64,000 nt of DNA from Desulfomicrobium sp. ZS1. Lineage in GTDB: Bacteria; Desulfobacterota; Desulfovibrionia; Desulfovibrionales; Desulfomicrobiaceae. The notes beneath the pieces are model-generated. The model saw nothing but the letters and a program-made list of their open reading frames with translations. It had not been told where the DNA came from and did no database searches. The DNA is taken from positions 372,001 to 436,000 of the forward strand of contig NZ_CP100351.1 of assembly GCF_024204645.1 (NCBI RefSeq), in the 5' to 3' direction. Below, piece after piece: positions 49,972 through 58,902 of this stretch (its first letter is position 1; every line of letters starts with the position of its first letter). Position numbers and translations under genes: made by a program.

Positions 49972-51167
49972 TCAGCCTGGCCGGGCGCGATATCCTGCAT
50001 TCCTGGGGGAAGTTCGTCTTCACCGGGGTGGGGCTTGGCCTGCTCATCGGTGTGACGCTTTCCATGGCCGGCATCTATCGCGGCATGGTCGAGGACGCCA
50101 AGGTGCTTCTGGACAACAGCGGCGCGGATCTGTGGGTCGTGCAGCAGGATACCCTGGGGCCGTACGCGGAATCCTCGACCATTCCCGACGACGTCTATCG
50201 CTCGATTCTCGGCATGGAGGGAGTGGAGCGGGTTTCGAATGTGACCTACCTGACCATGCAGGTCCGGCACGACGGCGGCGACGTGCGGGCCATGGTTGTC
50301 GGTGTGGTACCGGGAGGGCCGGGGGAGCCCGGACAGCCAATTTTTCTGGTGGCTGGACGTCACATTACCCGCAGTCATTATGAGGCCGTGGCAGATGTCA
50401 GGACTGGCTTCAGACTCGGGCAAGAGATTGTCATCCGCAGGAATGTCTACACGGTTGTCGGACTGACCCGGCGGACGGTTTCCTCGGGCGGTGATCCCAT
50501 GGTTTTCATTCCGCTCAAGGACGCCCAGGAGGCGCAGTTTTTAAAAGATAACGACGCCATCGTCCGTTCACGCCAGCGGGCAGCGCAGAATCCGGCATTC
50601 AACCGGCCGATTCCGGGTCTTCTGGACGCAGTCATCGCGTCCCAGTCCACCAATTCCAACGTCAACGCCGTGCTGGTCAGCCTCGCTCCCGGTCATTTGC
50701 CGAATGAAGTTGCGAAATCCATTCAGCGCTGGAGCAGGTATCAAGTCTATACTCGGGCGCAGATGGAGGAAATCCTGATCGAAAAGCTCGTGGCCACTTC
50801 GGCCCGTCAGATCGGCATGTTTCTGGTCATTCTGTCCGTGGTCAGCGCGGCCATCGTCGCCTTCATCATTTATACGCTGACCATGGGTAAGATCCGTGAA
50901 ATCGCGGTCCTGAAACTTATCGGCACCCGCAACAGGACCATTGCCTCGATGATCCTGCAACAGGCGCTGGGGCTTGGGCTGATCGGCTTCGTGGTCGGCA
51001 AGATCTCGGCCACGCTGTGGGCCCCCATTTTTCCGAAATACGTTCTGCTCCTGCCCGAAGATGCGGTGCGCGGGCTGATCGCAGTCATGGTCATTTGTTC
51101 ACTGGCCAGCGTCATGGCGATCAGGGCGGCCCTCAAGGTCGATCCGGCCGAAGCCATTGGAGGGTGA
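49968..51167 (+). CDS. FtsX/MacB-like ABC transporter permease
   Basis: The permease of 399 residues has the MacB/DevC layout. It has one N-terminal membrane helix (FVFTGVGLGLLIGVTLSMAG), a large periplasmic domain and three C-terminal helices in an FtsX domain (FLVILSVVSAAIVAFIIYTL; AVLKLIGTRNRTIASMILQQ is the coupling region). The start is GTG at 49968 within GTGA. The DevBCA-type arrangement suggests export of a lipid, peptide or toxic compound; the substrate is unknown. Confidence 0.88.
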   Translation: MISLAGRDILHSWGKFVFTGVGLGLLIGVTLSMAGIYRGMVEDAKVLLDNSGADLWVVQQDTLGPYAESSTIPDDVYRSILGMEGVERVSNVTYLTMQVRHDGGDVRAMVVGVVPGGPGEPGQPIFLVAGRHITRSHYEAVADVRTGFRLGQEIVIRRNVYTVVGLTRRTVSSGGDPMVFIPLKDAQEAQFLKDNDAIVRSRQRAAQNPAFNRPIPGLLDAVIASQSTNSNVNAVLVSLAPGHLPNEVAKSIQRWSRYQVYTRAQMEEILIEKLVATSARQIGMFLVILSVVSAAIVAFIIYTLTMGKIREIAVLKLIGTRNRTIASMILQQALGLGLIGFVVGKISATLWAPIFPKYVLLLPEDAVRGLIAVMVICSLASVMAIRAALKVDPAEAIGG

Positions 51168-51169
51168 TG

Positions 51170-51874
51170 ATGCCTGGAATACTCATCGAAGACGTGCGCA
51201 AGCGCTACGGGCAAGGCGAGGCTGCGGTGGACGCCCTGAAGGGGGTGGACATGGTTGTTGGGCCAGGAGAAGTGGTCGGCCTCATAGGCCCGTCCGGTTC
51301 AGGAAAGAGCACTCTGCTCAAATGCCTTGGGGCGGTCATCGAGCCGAGCGCCGGGAAGATGACGCTGGGGGATGATGTCATTTTTGATCAGGATTGGAAG
51401 ATTCCCGATTTGCGAGCGCTCAGACGTGACAAGATCGGATTCATCTTTCAGGCGCCCTATCTTATTCCCTTTTTGGATGTTACGGACAACGTGGCTTTGC
51501 TGCCGATGCTGTCCGGCATTCCGAATTCCAAGGCCAGGGCCTTGGCCCAGGAATTTCTCGAAGCTCTGGACGTCGGACACAGGGCGGGGGCCATGCCTTC
51601 CCAGCTTTCGGGAGGGGAGCAGCAGCGTGTGTCCATTGCCCGCGCCCTCGTCAATCGTCCGCCTGTCATTCTGGCTGACGAGCCGACCGCACCTCTGGAC
51701 AGCGAACGAGCCATGGCCGTGATCCGGATTCTGAACCAGATGGCCAAACAGTTTGAAACCGCGATCATTGTCGTGACCCACGATGAAAAAATCATTCCGA
51801 CTTTCAAGCGATTGTACCAAATACGAGATGGGCGAACTGAAGAGCAGGCTGGCGAAGGAAGGGCAATAGATTGA
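51170..51874 (+). CDS. ABC transporter ATP-binding protein (LolD/DevA-like)
   Basis: The ATPase of 234 residues has all motifs: Walker A GPSGSGKST, Q-loop FIFQAPYLIP, signature LSGGEQQRVSIARAL, Walker B VILADEPTAPLDS and H-loop VVTHDEK. GGAGGG lies 5 bases before the ATG at 51170; an ATG one codon earlier overlaps the permease stop. It energises the exporter formed with the two preceding gene products. Confidence 0.92.
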   Translation: MPGILIEDVRKRYGQGEAAVDALKGVDMVVGPGEVVGLIGPSGSGKSTLLKCLGAVIEPSAGKMTLGDDVIFDQDWKIPDLRALRRDKIGFIFQAPYLIPFLDVTDNVALLPMLSGIPNSKARALAQEFLEALDVGHRAGAMPSQLSGGEQQRVSIARALVNRPPVILADEPTAPLDSERAMAVIRILNQMAKQFETAIIVVTHDEKIIPTFKRLYQIRDGRTEEQAGEGRAID

Positions 51875-51892
51875 ATTGATAGGGAGGGTGAT

Positions 51893-52486
51893 ATGAAAGA
51901 TCACTGTGACGCTTTGGATTTGTCTGAAGATGATGTCATCAATGCCATGCGTTCCATGCAAGGATACGTCGATATAACACCTGGAGATTTTCGGGAAATT
52001 TATTCAATCGCTTACGATTTGGCATTGAAGAGAGTCCGTACACTTTGGAAGGCGGAAGACGCCATGACGTCTCCTGTTCATTGCCTTCATCGTGAAATGA
52101 GCGCCTCTGAGGCTGCGTCATTTATGGCTTCGCACGGCATCAGCGGTGCTCCGGTTGTTGACGAAAACGGGACGATCTGCGGGGTTGTCTCGGAAAAGGA
52201 TTTTCTCAAGAAGATGGGACTGCCAGGAACCGCCTCATTCATGGCTGTTGTGTCGCGATGCATGACCATTGACGGCTGTTTGGTTTCTGACCTTGGAGGT
52301 TTGAGTGTTCGGGAGTTGATGAATTGTCCGCCGATTGTCGCGGCCAAGGAAACGACATTGGCGGATATCTCAGAGCTTTTTTCGAAACATTCCATCAACC
52401 GAGTGCCAATCTGTGATACTGACGGACGCCCAATAGGGATTGTCACCAGAACCAATCTCGTCGGTTCTCTGTGTGAGTTGAGGTAA
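51893..52486 (+). CDS. CBS-domain protein
   Basis: The 197-residue protein has an N-terminal helical segment and two CBS motifs (residues about 58-110 and 140-195). They read AEDAMTSPVHCLHREMSASE, HGISGAPVVDENGTICGVVS and SINRVPICDTDGRPIGIVTR. CBS pairs bind adenine nucleotides and gate enzymes or transporters. GGGAGGGTGAT precedes the ATG. The HPP membrane protein gene starts 4 bases after its stop, so it is probably the regulatory partner of that protein. Confidence 0.85.
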   Translation: MKDHCDALDLSEDDVINAMRSMQGYVDITPGDFREIYSIAYDLALKRVRTLWKAEDAMTSPVHCLHREMSASEAASFMASHGISGAPVVDENGTICGVVSEKDFLKKMGLPGTASFMAVVSRCMTIDGCLVSDLGGLSVRELMNCPPIVAAKETTLADISELFSKHSINRVPICDTDGRPIGIVTRTNLVGSLCELR

Positions 52487-52489
52487 GCC

Positions 52490-53026
52490 ATGAATTTTTT
52501 CGAAAAAGTCAAAGGGACGACACAAAGCCCACCTAGGGTCAGTATTTCTGAGGTTGCCTGGTCTTGGATCGGCGCCTTTGTCGGCATAGCCCTCGTCGGT
52601 TTGCTTCAAGACGTGTTTGTGGATGAGTTCGGACAGGGTTTGCTCATTGGCTCCTTTGGCGCAACTGCGGTCCTCGTTTACGGAGCGATTCGAAGCCCGT
52701 TGGCCCAGCCCAGAAATGTTCTTGGAGGGCACGTCATCTCTGCGCTGATTGGGGTGTTGTCATATCAGCTTGTCGGAGACATTGTCTGGCTGGCGTCGGG
52801 GTTGGCAGTATCTACAGCCATTGCCGCAATGCATATGACTAGAACGTTGCACCCCCCTGGCGGAGCGACGGCTCTGATTGCTGTTATCGGTGGGGACTCT
52901 GTGCACAATCTGGGGTATTTTTATGCATTTATACCTGTTGGGATCGGAGCCGTTATTCTTATTATAGTTGCTTTAGTTTTAAATAATTTTGCAAAGAACA
53001 GGCGTTATCCTGAATTTTGGTATTAA
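52490..53026 (+). CDS. HPP-family integral membrane protein
   Basis: This 178-residue protein has four to five membrane segments and the family signature RTLHPPGGATALIAVIGG, preceded by LIGSFGATAVLVYG and LAQPRNVLGGHV. Plant chloroplast members of this family have been associated with nitrite transport. With nrfHA and NO-detoxifying genes nearby, a nitrite-related transport role is plausible but inferred. HPP proteins are often fused or linked to CBS domains, and here a CBS gene lies 4 bases upstream. Confidence 0.85.
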   Translation: MNFFEKVKGTTQSPPRVSISEVAWSWIGAFVGIALVGLLQDVFVDEFGQGLLIGSFGATAVLVYGAIRSPLAQPRNVLGGHVISALIGVLSYQLVGDIVWLASGLAVSTAIAAMHMTRTLHPPGGATALIAVIGGDSVHNLGYFYAFIPVGIGAVILIIVALVLNNFAKNRRYPEFWY

Positions 53027-53044
53027 TAAAAACATGAGGGATTG

Positions 53045-53929
53045 ATGAAAAAACTTTTCGCATCAAAGCTGATATCTTTTTTTTCGTTAATTCTTTTTAT
53101 TATTAATATTTTTATTGTGTGGAGTATATATTCGATTCATTCTTCGTTGGAGCGCGATGCCAATCTTATTAGCAACATAGGTTTTATTCGTGGGTCGACA
53201 CAAAGAATTCTGAAATTTGAATTGCTTAAAAATATTGATAGTGCAGATTTCTCTATTAGCGAGGTGGATAAAATATTTGCTATTTACGTTGCTGATGGCA
53301 AGGCGGCTGAATTTAGGTTTGACCCAGAGATATATCAGCCTTTTAAGAGTCTTTATGGTGAATGGAATGCATTTAAGGATGTTTTGTATAAAAACAGGGC
53401 TGGACAGCAGCAATTTTTACAAGAAATGTCATTAATGAGTGAATATATTTGGAGCGGTTCTAATTCTCTCATGTTGAGGAAAGTTATTGGATCAGATCGT
53501 AAAACTTCAAATATTAAAAAATTATACTATTATGTTTTCTTCCTTTTTGGCTCGTCATTCATTTTTTATTTGATATCGAAGATTTTTGTACAAAAAGTCG
53601 AGCATAGCTCCCGCCATGACAGTTTGACGTCTGTTTATAACAGGGGTCAATTTGACCTGGATATCAAAGAAGAAATAGACAGATATGAGAGAAACAAGAG
53701 GGCGTTTTCATTGCTCATAATGGACATAGATCATTTTAAAAAAGTTAACGATTCTTTAGGGCATGCAGAAGGAGACAGGGTTCTTAAAAAAATGGCAGGG
53801 ACGGTCAGGCGATGTATCAGAAAGACAGACTTTTTCTACCGGATCGGGGGGAAGAATTTGCTGTTTTGTCACCCGAGACAGATCGCGAAAGCGCGTTGCT
53901 TTTGGCCGAAAAAATTCGGAGTTCAGTGA
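53045..53929 (+). CDS. membrane diguanylate cyclase, N-terminal part, frameshifted in the GGEEF site
   Basis: The protein starts with a membrane helix (FFSLILFIINIFIVWSIYSI). An extracytoplasmic region follows, then a second helix (YYYVFFLFGSSFIFYLI) and a GGDEF domain (RHDSLTSVYNRGQFDLD, LIMDIDHFKKVNDSLGH, RKTD I-site). At RIGG the sequence has six Gs (53846-53851), where seven would encode GGEEF. The frame then goes wrong (KNLLFCHPRQIAK) and stops. As it stands the product lacks the active site. Restoring one G would give one continuous 356-residue cyclase. GAGGGATTG precedes the ATG at 53045. Confidence 0.78.
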   Translation: MKKLFASKLISFFSLILFIINIFIVWSIYSIHSSLERDANLISNIGFIRGSTQRILKFELLKNIDSADFSISEVDKIFAIYVADGKAAEFRFDPEIYQPFKSLYGEWNAFKDVLYKNRAGQQQFLQEMSLMSEYIWSGSNSLMLRKVIGSDRKTSNIKKLYYYVFFLFGSSFIFYLISKIFVQKVEHSSRHDSLTSVYNRGQFDLDIKEEIDRYERNKRAFSLLIMDIDHFKKVNDSLGHAEGDRVLKKMAGTVRRCIRKTDFFYRIGGKNLLFCHPRQIAKARCFWPKKFGVQ

Positions 53930-54114
53930 AGAAAGAATTTTCCAAAGACAAGTCCAAGATAACAATTAGTATAGGTGGTTCCGTATATATGGGTGGAATC
54001 AGTCATTACGATTATTACAATCAAGCTGACAAAGCTTTGTATGAAGCTAAAAGAACTGGAAGAAATAAGTCTGTAATTTTTGATACTAAAATTCAGTATG
54101 GGAGAAAAAAATGA
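53846..54114 (+). pseudogene. C-terminal part of the frameshifted diguanylate cyclase
   Basis: In the other frame the domain resumes with GEEFAVLSPETDRESALLLA and continues KITISIGGSVYMGG and QADKALYEAKRTGRN, the normal end of a GGDEF domain. It has no start of its own. The stop overlaps the ATG of the flavodiiron gene (54111), so the original cyclase was translationally coupled to it. Confidence 0.75.
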
Positions 54115-55286
54115 GAAAAATTGTAGAATCAGTGTATTGGGTTGGTGCAGTGGATTGGGACAGGCGTCTGTTCGACTCCTTGGTTCCGCTCCCCGATGGG
54201 ACAACCTACAACGCCTATCTCGTGGAAGGCAGCGAGAAGACCGCTCTCATCGACGCCGTGGACCCGGATATGGTCGATACGTTACTTGGGCATCTGGATG
54301 GGGTGGAAAAGCTTGATTACGTAATATCCCAGCATGCGGAGCAGGATCATTCCGGGACCATTGCCCTGGTGCTGGACCTGTACCCTGAGGCCAAGGTCGT
54401 CACCAACGCCAAGGCCAAGTCTATGCTCATGGATCTTTTGCTCATCCCCGACGACAAATTCATCGTTGTCGGGGATGGCGAAACCCTTTCCCTTGGCGAC
54501 AAGACGCTCACATTCATTCTCACGCCTTGGGTGCACTGGCCGGAAACCATGTCCACCTACTTGGCCGAAGACAAGATTCTGTTCAGTTGCGACTTTTTTG
54601 GCTCGCACATCGCAACGAGCGATCTCTTTGTGCGCGATCAAGGCCGGGTACATGAAGCGGCAAAACGCTATTTCGGCGAGATCATGATGCCGTTTAGGAC
54701 CATAATCGCCAAGAACCTGGAAAAACTCGGCCCCTATGACATACGCATGATCGCCCCCAGCCACGGCCAGATTTACGACAGCCCCGGCTGGATCATTGAC
54801 GCCTACAGGGACTGGGTTTCAGGCGTGGCGCACAACCTGGTGGCCTTTCCCTTCGTGTCCATGCACGGCAGCACTAGGCTCATGGTCGACCACTTGGCGG
54901 CAGCTTTGTCCGAACGCGATGTGAGGGTGGAACTCTTTAACCTTGCCGTGACCGACATCGGCAAGCTGGCTATGTCCCTCGTGGATGCGGGCACCATCGT
55001 GCTCGGCACCCCCACAGTGCTTGCCGGTCCGCATCCCATGGCCGCCTACGCGGCATTTTTGGCCAACGCCCTGCGGCCCAAGGCCAAATATCTGTCCATA
55101 GTCGGTTCATACGGCTGGGGCGGCAAGACAGTGGAAACTCTGGCCGGCATGATTCCCAATCTGAAGGTCGAGGTGCTGGATCCTGTGCTGTGTAAGGGGT
55201 TGCCCACAGACGACACGTACGGTGCCCTGGATCGTCTGGCGGATGCCATTGCCGCCAAGCACAAGGAAAGCGGCTTTCAGAGGTAG
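54111..55286 (+). CDS. flavodiiron protein (rubredoxin:oxygen oxidoreductase / FprA type)
   Basis: Flavodiiron proteins reduce oxygen to water or NO to nitrous oxide in anaerobes. The N-terminal beta-lactamase-like domain carries the diiron ligands: HAEQDH (75-80), H142 (WVHWPETM), D161 (SCDFFGSH) and a histidine in PSHGQIY near 231. The C-terminal flavodoxin-like domain (VSMHGSTRLMVDHL, LGTPTVLAGPHPMA, GSYGWGG) binds FMN. The length of 391 residues matches two-domain ROO. It starts four bases before the end of the broken cyclase. With Hcp and NrfHA it forms a nitrosative-stress set. Confidence 0.93.
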   Translation: MRKIVESVYWVGAVDWDRRLFDSLVPLPDGTTYNAYLVEGSEKTALIDAVDPDMVDTLLGHLDGVEKLDYVISQHAEQDHSGTIALVLDLYPEAKVVTNAKAKSMLMDLLLIPDDKFIVVGDGETLSLGDKTLTFILTPWVHWPETMSTYLAEDKILFSCDFFGSHIATSDLFVRDQGRVHEAAKRYFGEIMMPFRTIIAKNLEKLGPYDIRMIAPSHGQIYDSPGWIIDAYRDWVSGVAHNLVAFPFVSMHGSTRLMVDHLAAALSERDVRVELFNLAVTDIGKLAMSLVDAGTIVLGTPTVLAGPHPMAAYAAFLANALRPKAKYLSIVGSYGWGGKTVETLAGMIPNLKVEVLDPVLCKGLPTDDTYGALDRLADAIAAKHKESGFQR

Positions 55287-55360
55287 TTTTTTTTCTAGTA
55301 TCGATTTGAGGTGCGTGCATTGTCACGCGATCGGCAACAGTAATTATAAAGGAGGTCACT

Positions 55361-57022
55361 ATGTTTTGCTTCCAGTGTCAGGAAACAGCGAAGAATACGG
55401 GATGCACGGTCAAAGGTATGTGCGGCAAGCCGGAAGAAACCGCCAATTTGCAGGATCTGCTCATTTTTGTGCTGCGTGGCATCGCCATTTATGGCGAAAA
55501 ATTAAAGGAGTTGGGACAGCCGGACCGCTCTAATGACGACTTCGTGCTCCAGGGATTATTTGCGACCATCACCAATGCTAACTGGGATGATGCCCGATTT
55601 GAGGCTATGATATCGGAAGGCTTGGCTCGGCGTGACAAGTTGAGAAATGCTTTTCTGGCTGTTTACAAGGCAAAAAATGGCAAAGATTTCAGCGAGCCGT
55701 TGCCCGAAGCCGCGACTTGGACTGGGGACTCTACCGCTTTTGCTGAAAAGGCCAAGAGCGTAGGCATTCTGGCAACTGAGAACGAAGATGTGCGTTCTTT
55801 GCGCGAACTGCTCATAATCGGTCTGAAAGGTGTCGCGGCCTATGCCGAGCACGCTGCTGTACTGGGCTTTCGCAAGACCGAAATCGACGAATTCATGCTT
55901 GAGGCCCTGGCTTCAACGACCAAGGATTTGTCCGTGGATGAAATGGTCGCGCTGGTCATGAAGGCCGGCGGCATGGCCGTAACCACCATGGCCCTGCTGG
56001 ACGAGGCCAACACCACTACCTACGGCAACCCGGAAATCACCCAGGTCAACATCGGCGTGGGCAAGAACCCCGGCATCCTCATCAGCGGCCATGACCTGAA
56101 GGATATGGCCGAGTTGCTGAAGCAGACCGAGGGCACAGGCGTGGACGTTTACACCCACGGCGAAATGCTTCCCGCCAACTATTATCCGGCGTTCAAGAAG
56201 TACCCGCATTTCGTGGGGAACTACGGCGGTTCCTGGTGGCAGCAGAATCCCGAATTCGAGTCCTTCAACGGCCCCATCCTGCTGACCACAAACTGTCTGG
56301 TGCCGCTCAAAAAAGAGAACACCTATCTGGACCGTCTCTACACCACTGGCGTGGTTGGGTATGAAGGGGCCAAGCACATCGCTGACCGGCCTGCGGGAGG
56401 AGCCAAGGATTTCTCGGCGCTGATCGCACAGGCCAAGAAATGTCCTCCGCCCGTTGAGATCGAGACTGGTAGCATCGTCGGCGGTTTCGCCCATCATCAG
56501 GTACTAGCCTTGGCCGACAAGGTGGTTGAGGCTGTCAAGTCCGGCGCGATCAAGCGCTTTGTGGTCATGGCCGGGTGTGACGGTCGGCAGAAGTCTCGTT
56601 CCTATTACACTGAAGTGGCCGAAAATTTGCCCAAGGACACCGTGATCTTGACGGCCGGTTGCGCCAAGTACCGCTATAACAAACTGAATCTCGGTGACAT
56701 CGGTGGCATTCCACGTGTGCTGGACGCAGGGCAGTGCAACGATTCCTATTCCCTGGCCGTCATTGCTCTGAAACTCAAAGAAGTCTTCGGCCTGGATGAC
56801 ATCAACGATCTGCCCGTATCTTACGATATCGCCTGGTACGAGCAGAAGGCCGTGGCCGTGCTTCTGGCGCTCCTATTTTTAGGTGTGAAGGGAATCCGTC
56901 TCGGGCCTACGCTTCCGGCATTTTTGTCGCCGAACGTGGCCAAGGTACTGGTTGAAAATTTCAACATCAAACCAATCGGAACAGTGCAGGATGACATCGC
57001 AGCCATGATGGCGGGTAAATAA
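55361..57022 (+). CDS. hcp: hydroxylamine reductase / hybrid cluster protein
   Basis: Hcp protects anaerobes against nitrosative stress and has hydroxylamine reductase, NO reductase and protein S-nitrosylase activities in different organisms. The N-terminal cluster cysteines are C3, C6, C15 and C21 ([20 protein letters not shown] then CG). The hybrid cluster region has [27 protein letters not shown] and [14 protein letters not shown], with the late [12 protein letters not shown]. The 553-residue length is that of class I enzymes. AAAGGAGG precedes the ATG. It lies 74 bases after the flavodiiron gene and ends at a clear terminator. Confidence 0.95.
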   Translation: MFCFQCQETAKNTGCTVKGMCGKPEETANLQDLLIFVLRGIAIYGEKLKELGQPDRSNDDFVLQGLFATITNANWDDARFEAMISEGLARRDKLRNAFLAVYKAKNGKDFSEPLPEAATWTGDSTAFAEKAKSVGILATENEDVRSLRELLIIGLKGVAAYAEHAAVLGFRKTEIDEFMLEALASTTKDLSVDEMVALVMKAGGMAVTTMALLDEANTTTYGNPEITQVNIGVGKNPGILISGHDLKDMAELLKQTEGTGVDVYTHGEMLPANYYPAFKKYPHFVGNYGGSWWQQNPEFESFNGPILLTTNCLVPLKKENTYLDRLYTTGVVGYEGAKHIADRPAGGAKDFSALIAQAKKCPPPVEIETGSIVGGFAHHQVLALADKVVEAVKSGAIKRFVVMAGCDGRQKSRSYYTEVAENLPKDTVILTAGCAKYRYNKLNLGDIGGIPRVLDAGQCNDSYSLAVIALKLKEVFGLDDINDLPVSYDIAWYEQKAVAVLLALLFLGVKGIRLGPTLPAFLSPNVAKVLVENFNIKPIGTVQDDIAAMMAGK

Positions 57023-57050
57023 ATAAAGGGGGGCTTCGGCTCCCCTTTTA
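57023..57050 (+). terminator. rho-independent terminator of hcp
   Basis: AAAGGGGGGC pairs with GCTCCCCTTT around a TTCG tetraloop, followed by TTATT. It starts directly after the stop codon. Confidence 0.8.
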
Positions 57051-57167
57051 TTATCAAAGGCTGATCTCTGCTTTAAAGATTCGTTGGGGCTTCCAATTAA
57101 AAAGTAACTTACTGAATTTTTTACGGGTTTCTGGGTGAGAGAGGTCTCTTCGTTTGTCGCAACTAAA

Positions 57168-57350
57168 AGTTGATGATTCTGTCAGCCAACTTCACCTGCT
57201 CGTACAGAAATTTCATGTTTGAAAGTTTGACATGCTCGCTTGCATCCACACCGCGGACGCCCATGCATTTCCCTCAAGCTGCGATGACACCTTCGCTCAA
57301 AGAGAAAAGTTTGGCCTGTTCGCCAATTGGGAAAGTCGATGAGTCTCCAG
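57168..57350 (-). pseudogene. DsrE-family remnant
   Basis: The minus strand reads GEQAKLFSLSEGVIAA, stop, GKCMGVRGVDASEHVKLSNM then KFLYEQVKLADRIINF and a stop. This matches the end of DsrE-like sulfur-relay proteins (AKLFL..D.V.CA ... C...RG ... L..W...AD.VI.F). The upstream half is absent and an internal stop is present, so it is a dead fragment just before the integrase gene. Confidence 0.5.
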
Positions 57351-57559
57351 AGTAGAGGTTCACGGCTGGACTATTCAAATTCAATTTTTTGCTTGATTCT
57401 GCGGGGTCAAGAATGTAGGTCATAAATTATGTAGTATTTTTGTTCTTAAATAGCTAAATTTGATTGATTTTGAAGAATTAGCTGCGATGCCTCCGCTAGT
57501 CCCCCCTTCGACACCAATTATAAAGCCGCTACAGAAACATCTGTAGCGGCTTTTTCGAT

Positions 57560-58720
57560 TTATGCAGTTCTTGTATTTTTAACATCTATCGAAGTGTTTT
57601 GCTTTTCAATATTAGCAAATAAATTTCCTGCCACTTCAGCTGCTCGTTTTAGAGCTTCATCGCGAAGATGTGCGTAGCGCTGTGTCATTTGCGGAGATTT
57701 GTGTGTCAATAGCTTTTGTAGTGTATAGATATCAACTTGACCAGAGCTGGCTAACATTGAAGCGTATACATGCCTGAGTCCATGAAGAGCTCGAAAATCT
57801 TCGGGAAGTCCTGCGCGTCGTTTGATTCGGGCTGTTTGATGTTTGACATCTTTTCTCAAGCCTCCATTTCGGCCTGGGAAGACAAATTCACTGCCAGTTC
57901 TGGGGTGGTCCAGAAACAGTTGTCTGGCCGCTTCGTTCATTGGGATCCGCTGGTCCTTTCCGCCTTTGGGATCGCGGATAAAAATGAAGCCTTTTTCGAA
58001 ATCTAAATCAGACCATTTCAGCTTGAATATTTCTCCACGGCGCATCCCTGTGAAAAGGGCTGCTTTCATTATCCCTGCTGCTTGTATGTTCGTATCTTCA
58101 GCAATCGCCTTGAATAGACGTTCCATTTCATCTGAAGTTAGATCTTCAGTTTTATGATTGTCTGGTTTTGGAAACTCAATGGTAAAAGGCAATCGAGAAC
58201 ATAGGTGCATTTTAACGCCAAAATTAATAATACGTCGAAACAATTCAAGTGTATTTTTAACAGTCTGCGGACTCTTTGATTTGAGCATCATCACTCGAAC
58301 CCTATCCACATCCAGTGGAGCAATTTCATCGGGCTCCTTATGACCGAAAGGAACTTCGAGATAGCGTATGAATCGGCTCTCGTCAGTTTTGATTCCTTTG
58401 AAATCAACTTTGCTTTTCTTGTACTCAGCCCACAGTTTGGAGAGCGTCCAGCGACTGTCGTCAGCCTCTTTTTCTGCCTTGATTTTGTTGCGACGGGTTT
58501 TGTTCGAGTCGGACTTTCCGTCTATGCGCTCGGCCCTTAAGCGAGCTGCCCTGGCTTCGGTCATGTCGTCACGGCCTTGGTAGCCAGCTTTCTCTTCGAT
58601 CAGTTTTCCATCCCTTCGGTATACGATGTAGTAAACTCGTTCCGGCTTTCCGTCCGCGCCAGTGCCGATGACGTAATAGACGCCCGGATAGCGCGTTTTT
58701 TCGCGATTTCGTGATGGCAT
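57560..58720 (-). CDS. int: tyrosine-type site-specific integrase of the island
   Basis: The recombinase has 386 residues. An N-terminal arm/SAM-like region is followed by the catalytic domain. The catalytic residues are visible as R227 (TGMRRGE), the beta-hairpin lysine near 255 (KGGKDQ), H313-x-x-R316 (HGLRH), H340 (LLTHKS) and nucleophile Y349 (QRYAHL). GGAGG lies 5 bases before the ATG at 58720. It lies just inside the right tRNA repeat and reads into the island, as usual for tRNA-targeting integrases. It should integrate and excise the element at tRNA-Pro; the AlpA-like protein at 5373 may be its directionality factor. Confidence 0.93.
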   Translation of the reverse strand: MPSRNREKTRYPGVYYVIGTGADGKPERVYYIVYRRDGKLIEEKAGYQGRDDMTEARAARLRAERIDGKSDSNKTRRNKIKAEKEADDSRWTLSKLWAEYKKSKVDFKGIKTDESRFIRYLEVPFGHKEPDEIAPLDVDRVRVMMLKSKSPQTVKNTLELFRRIINFGVKMHLCSRLPFTIEFPKPDNHKTEDLTSDEMERLFKAIAEDTNIQAAGIMKAALFTGMRRGEIFKLKWSDLDFEKGFIFIRDPKGGKDQRIPMNEAARQLFLDHPRTGSEFVFPGRNGGLRKDVKHQTARIKRRAGLPEDFRALHGLRHVYASMLASSGQVDIYTLQKLLTHKSPQMTQRYAHLRDEALKRAAEVAGNLFANIEKQNTSIDVKNTRTA

Positions 58721-58764
58721 TTTGCCTCCAAATCAAGGGCTGGTGGGCTTAAACCGAGGATCGT

Positions 58765-58786
58765 CTGCCCAACACTATGCCCAACA
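58765..58786 (+). repeat. 22-bp repeat, candidate integrase arm-type site (right)
   Basis: These 22 bp are identical to 1782-1803 and lie between the integrase start and the right 48-bp repeat. The core TGCCCAACA also occurs once outside the island near 59012. Confidence 0.5.
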
Positions 58787-58902
58787 TTCGAGGTGAAAAT
58801 AGGTGAAAAATGAGAAAAGTCAATGAAAGTCGATTTGAGGTAACTATCTGAAAAGTAATAAATAATGCAAACTGATGCAAACAGGTAAAAATGGTAGGGT
58901 TA

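Noticed and set aside
49254-50423. 389-codon minus-strand open frame
   Set aside because: It is the complement of the membrane-fusion and permease genes and has no recognisable domain.
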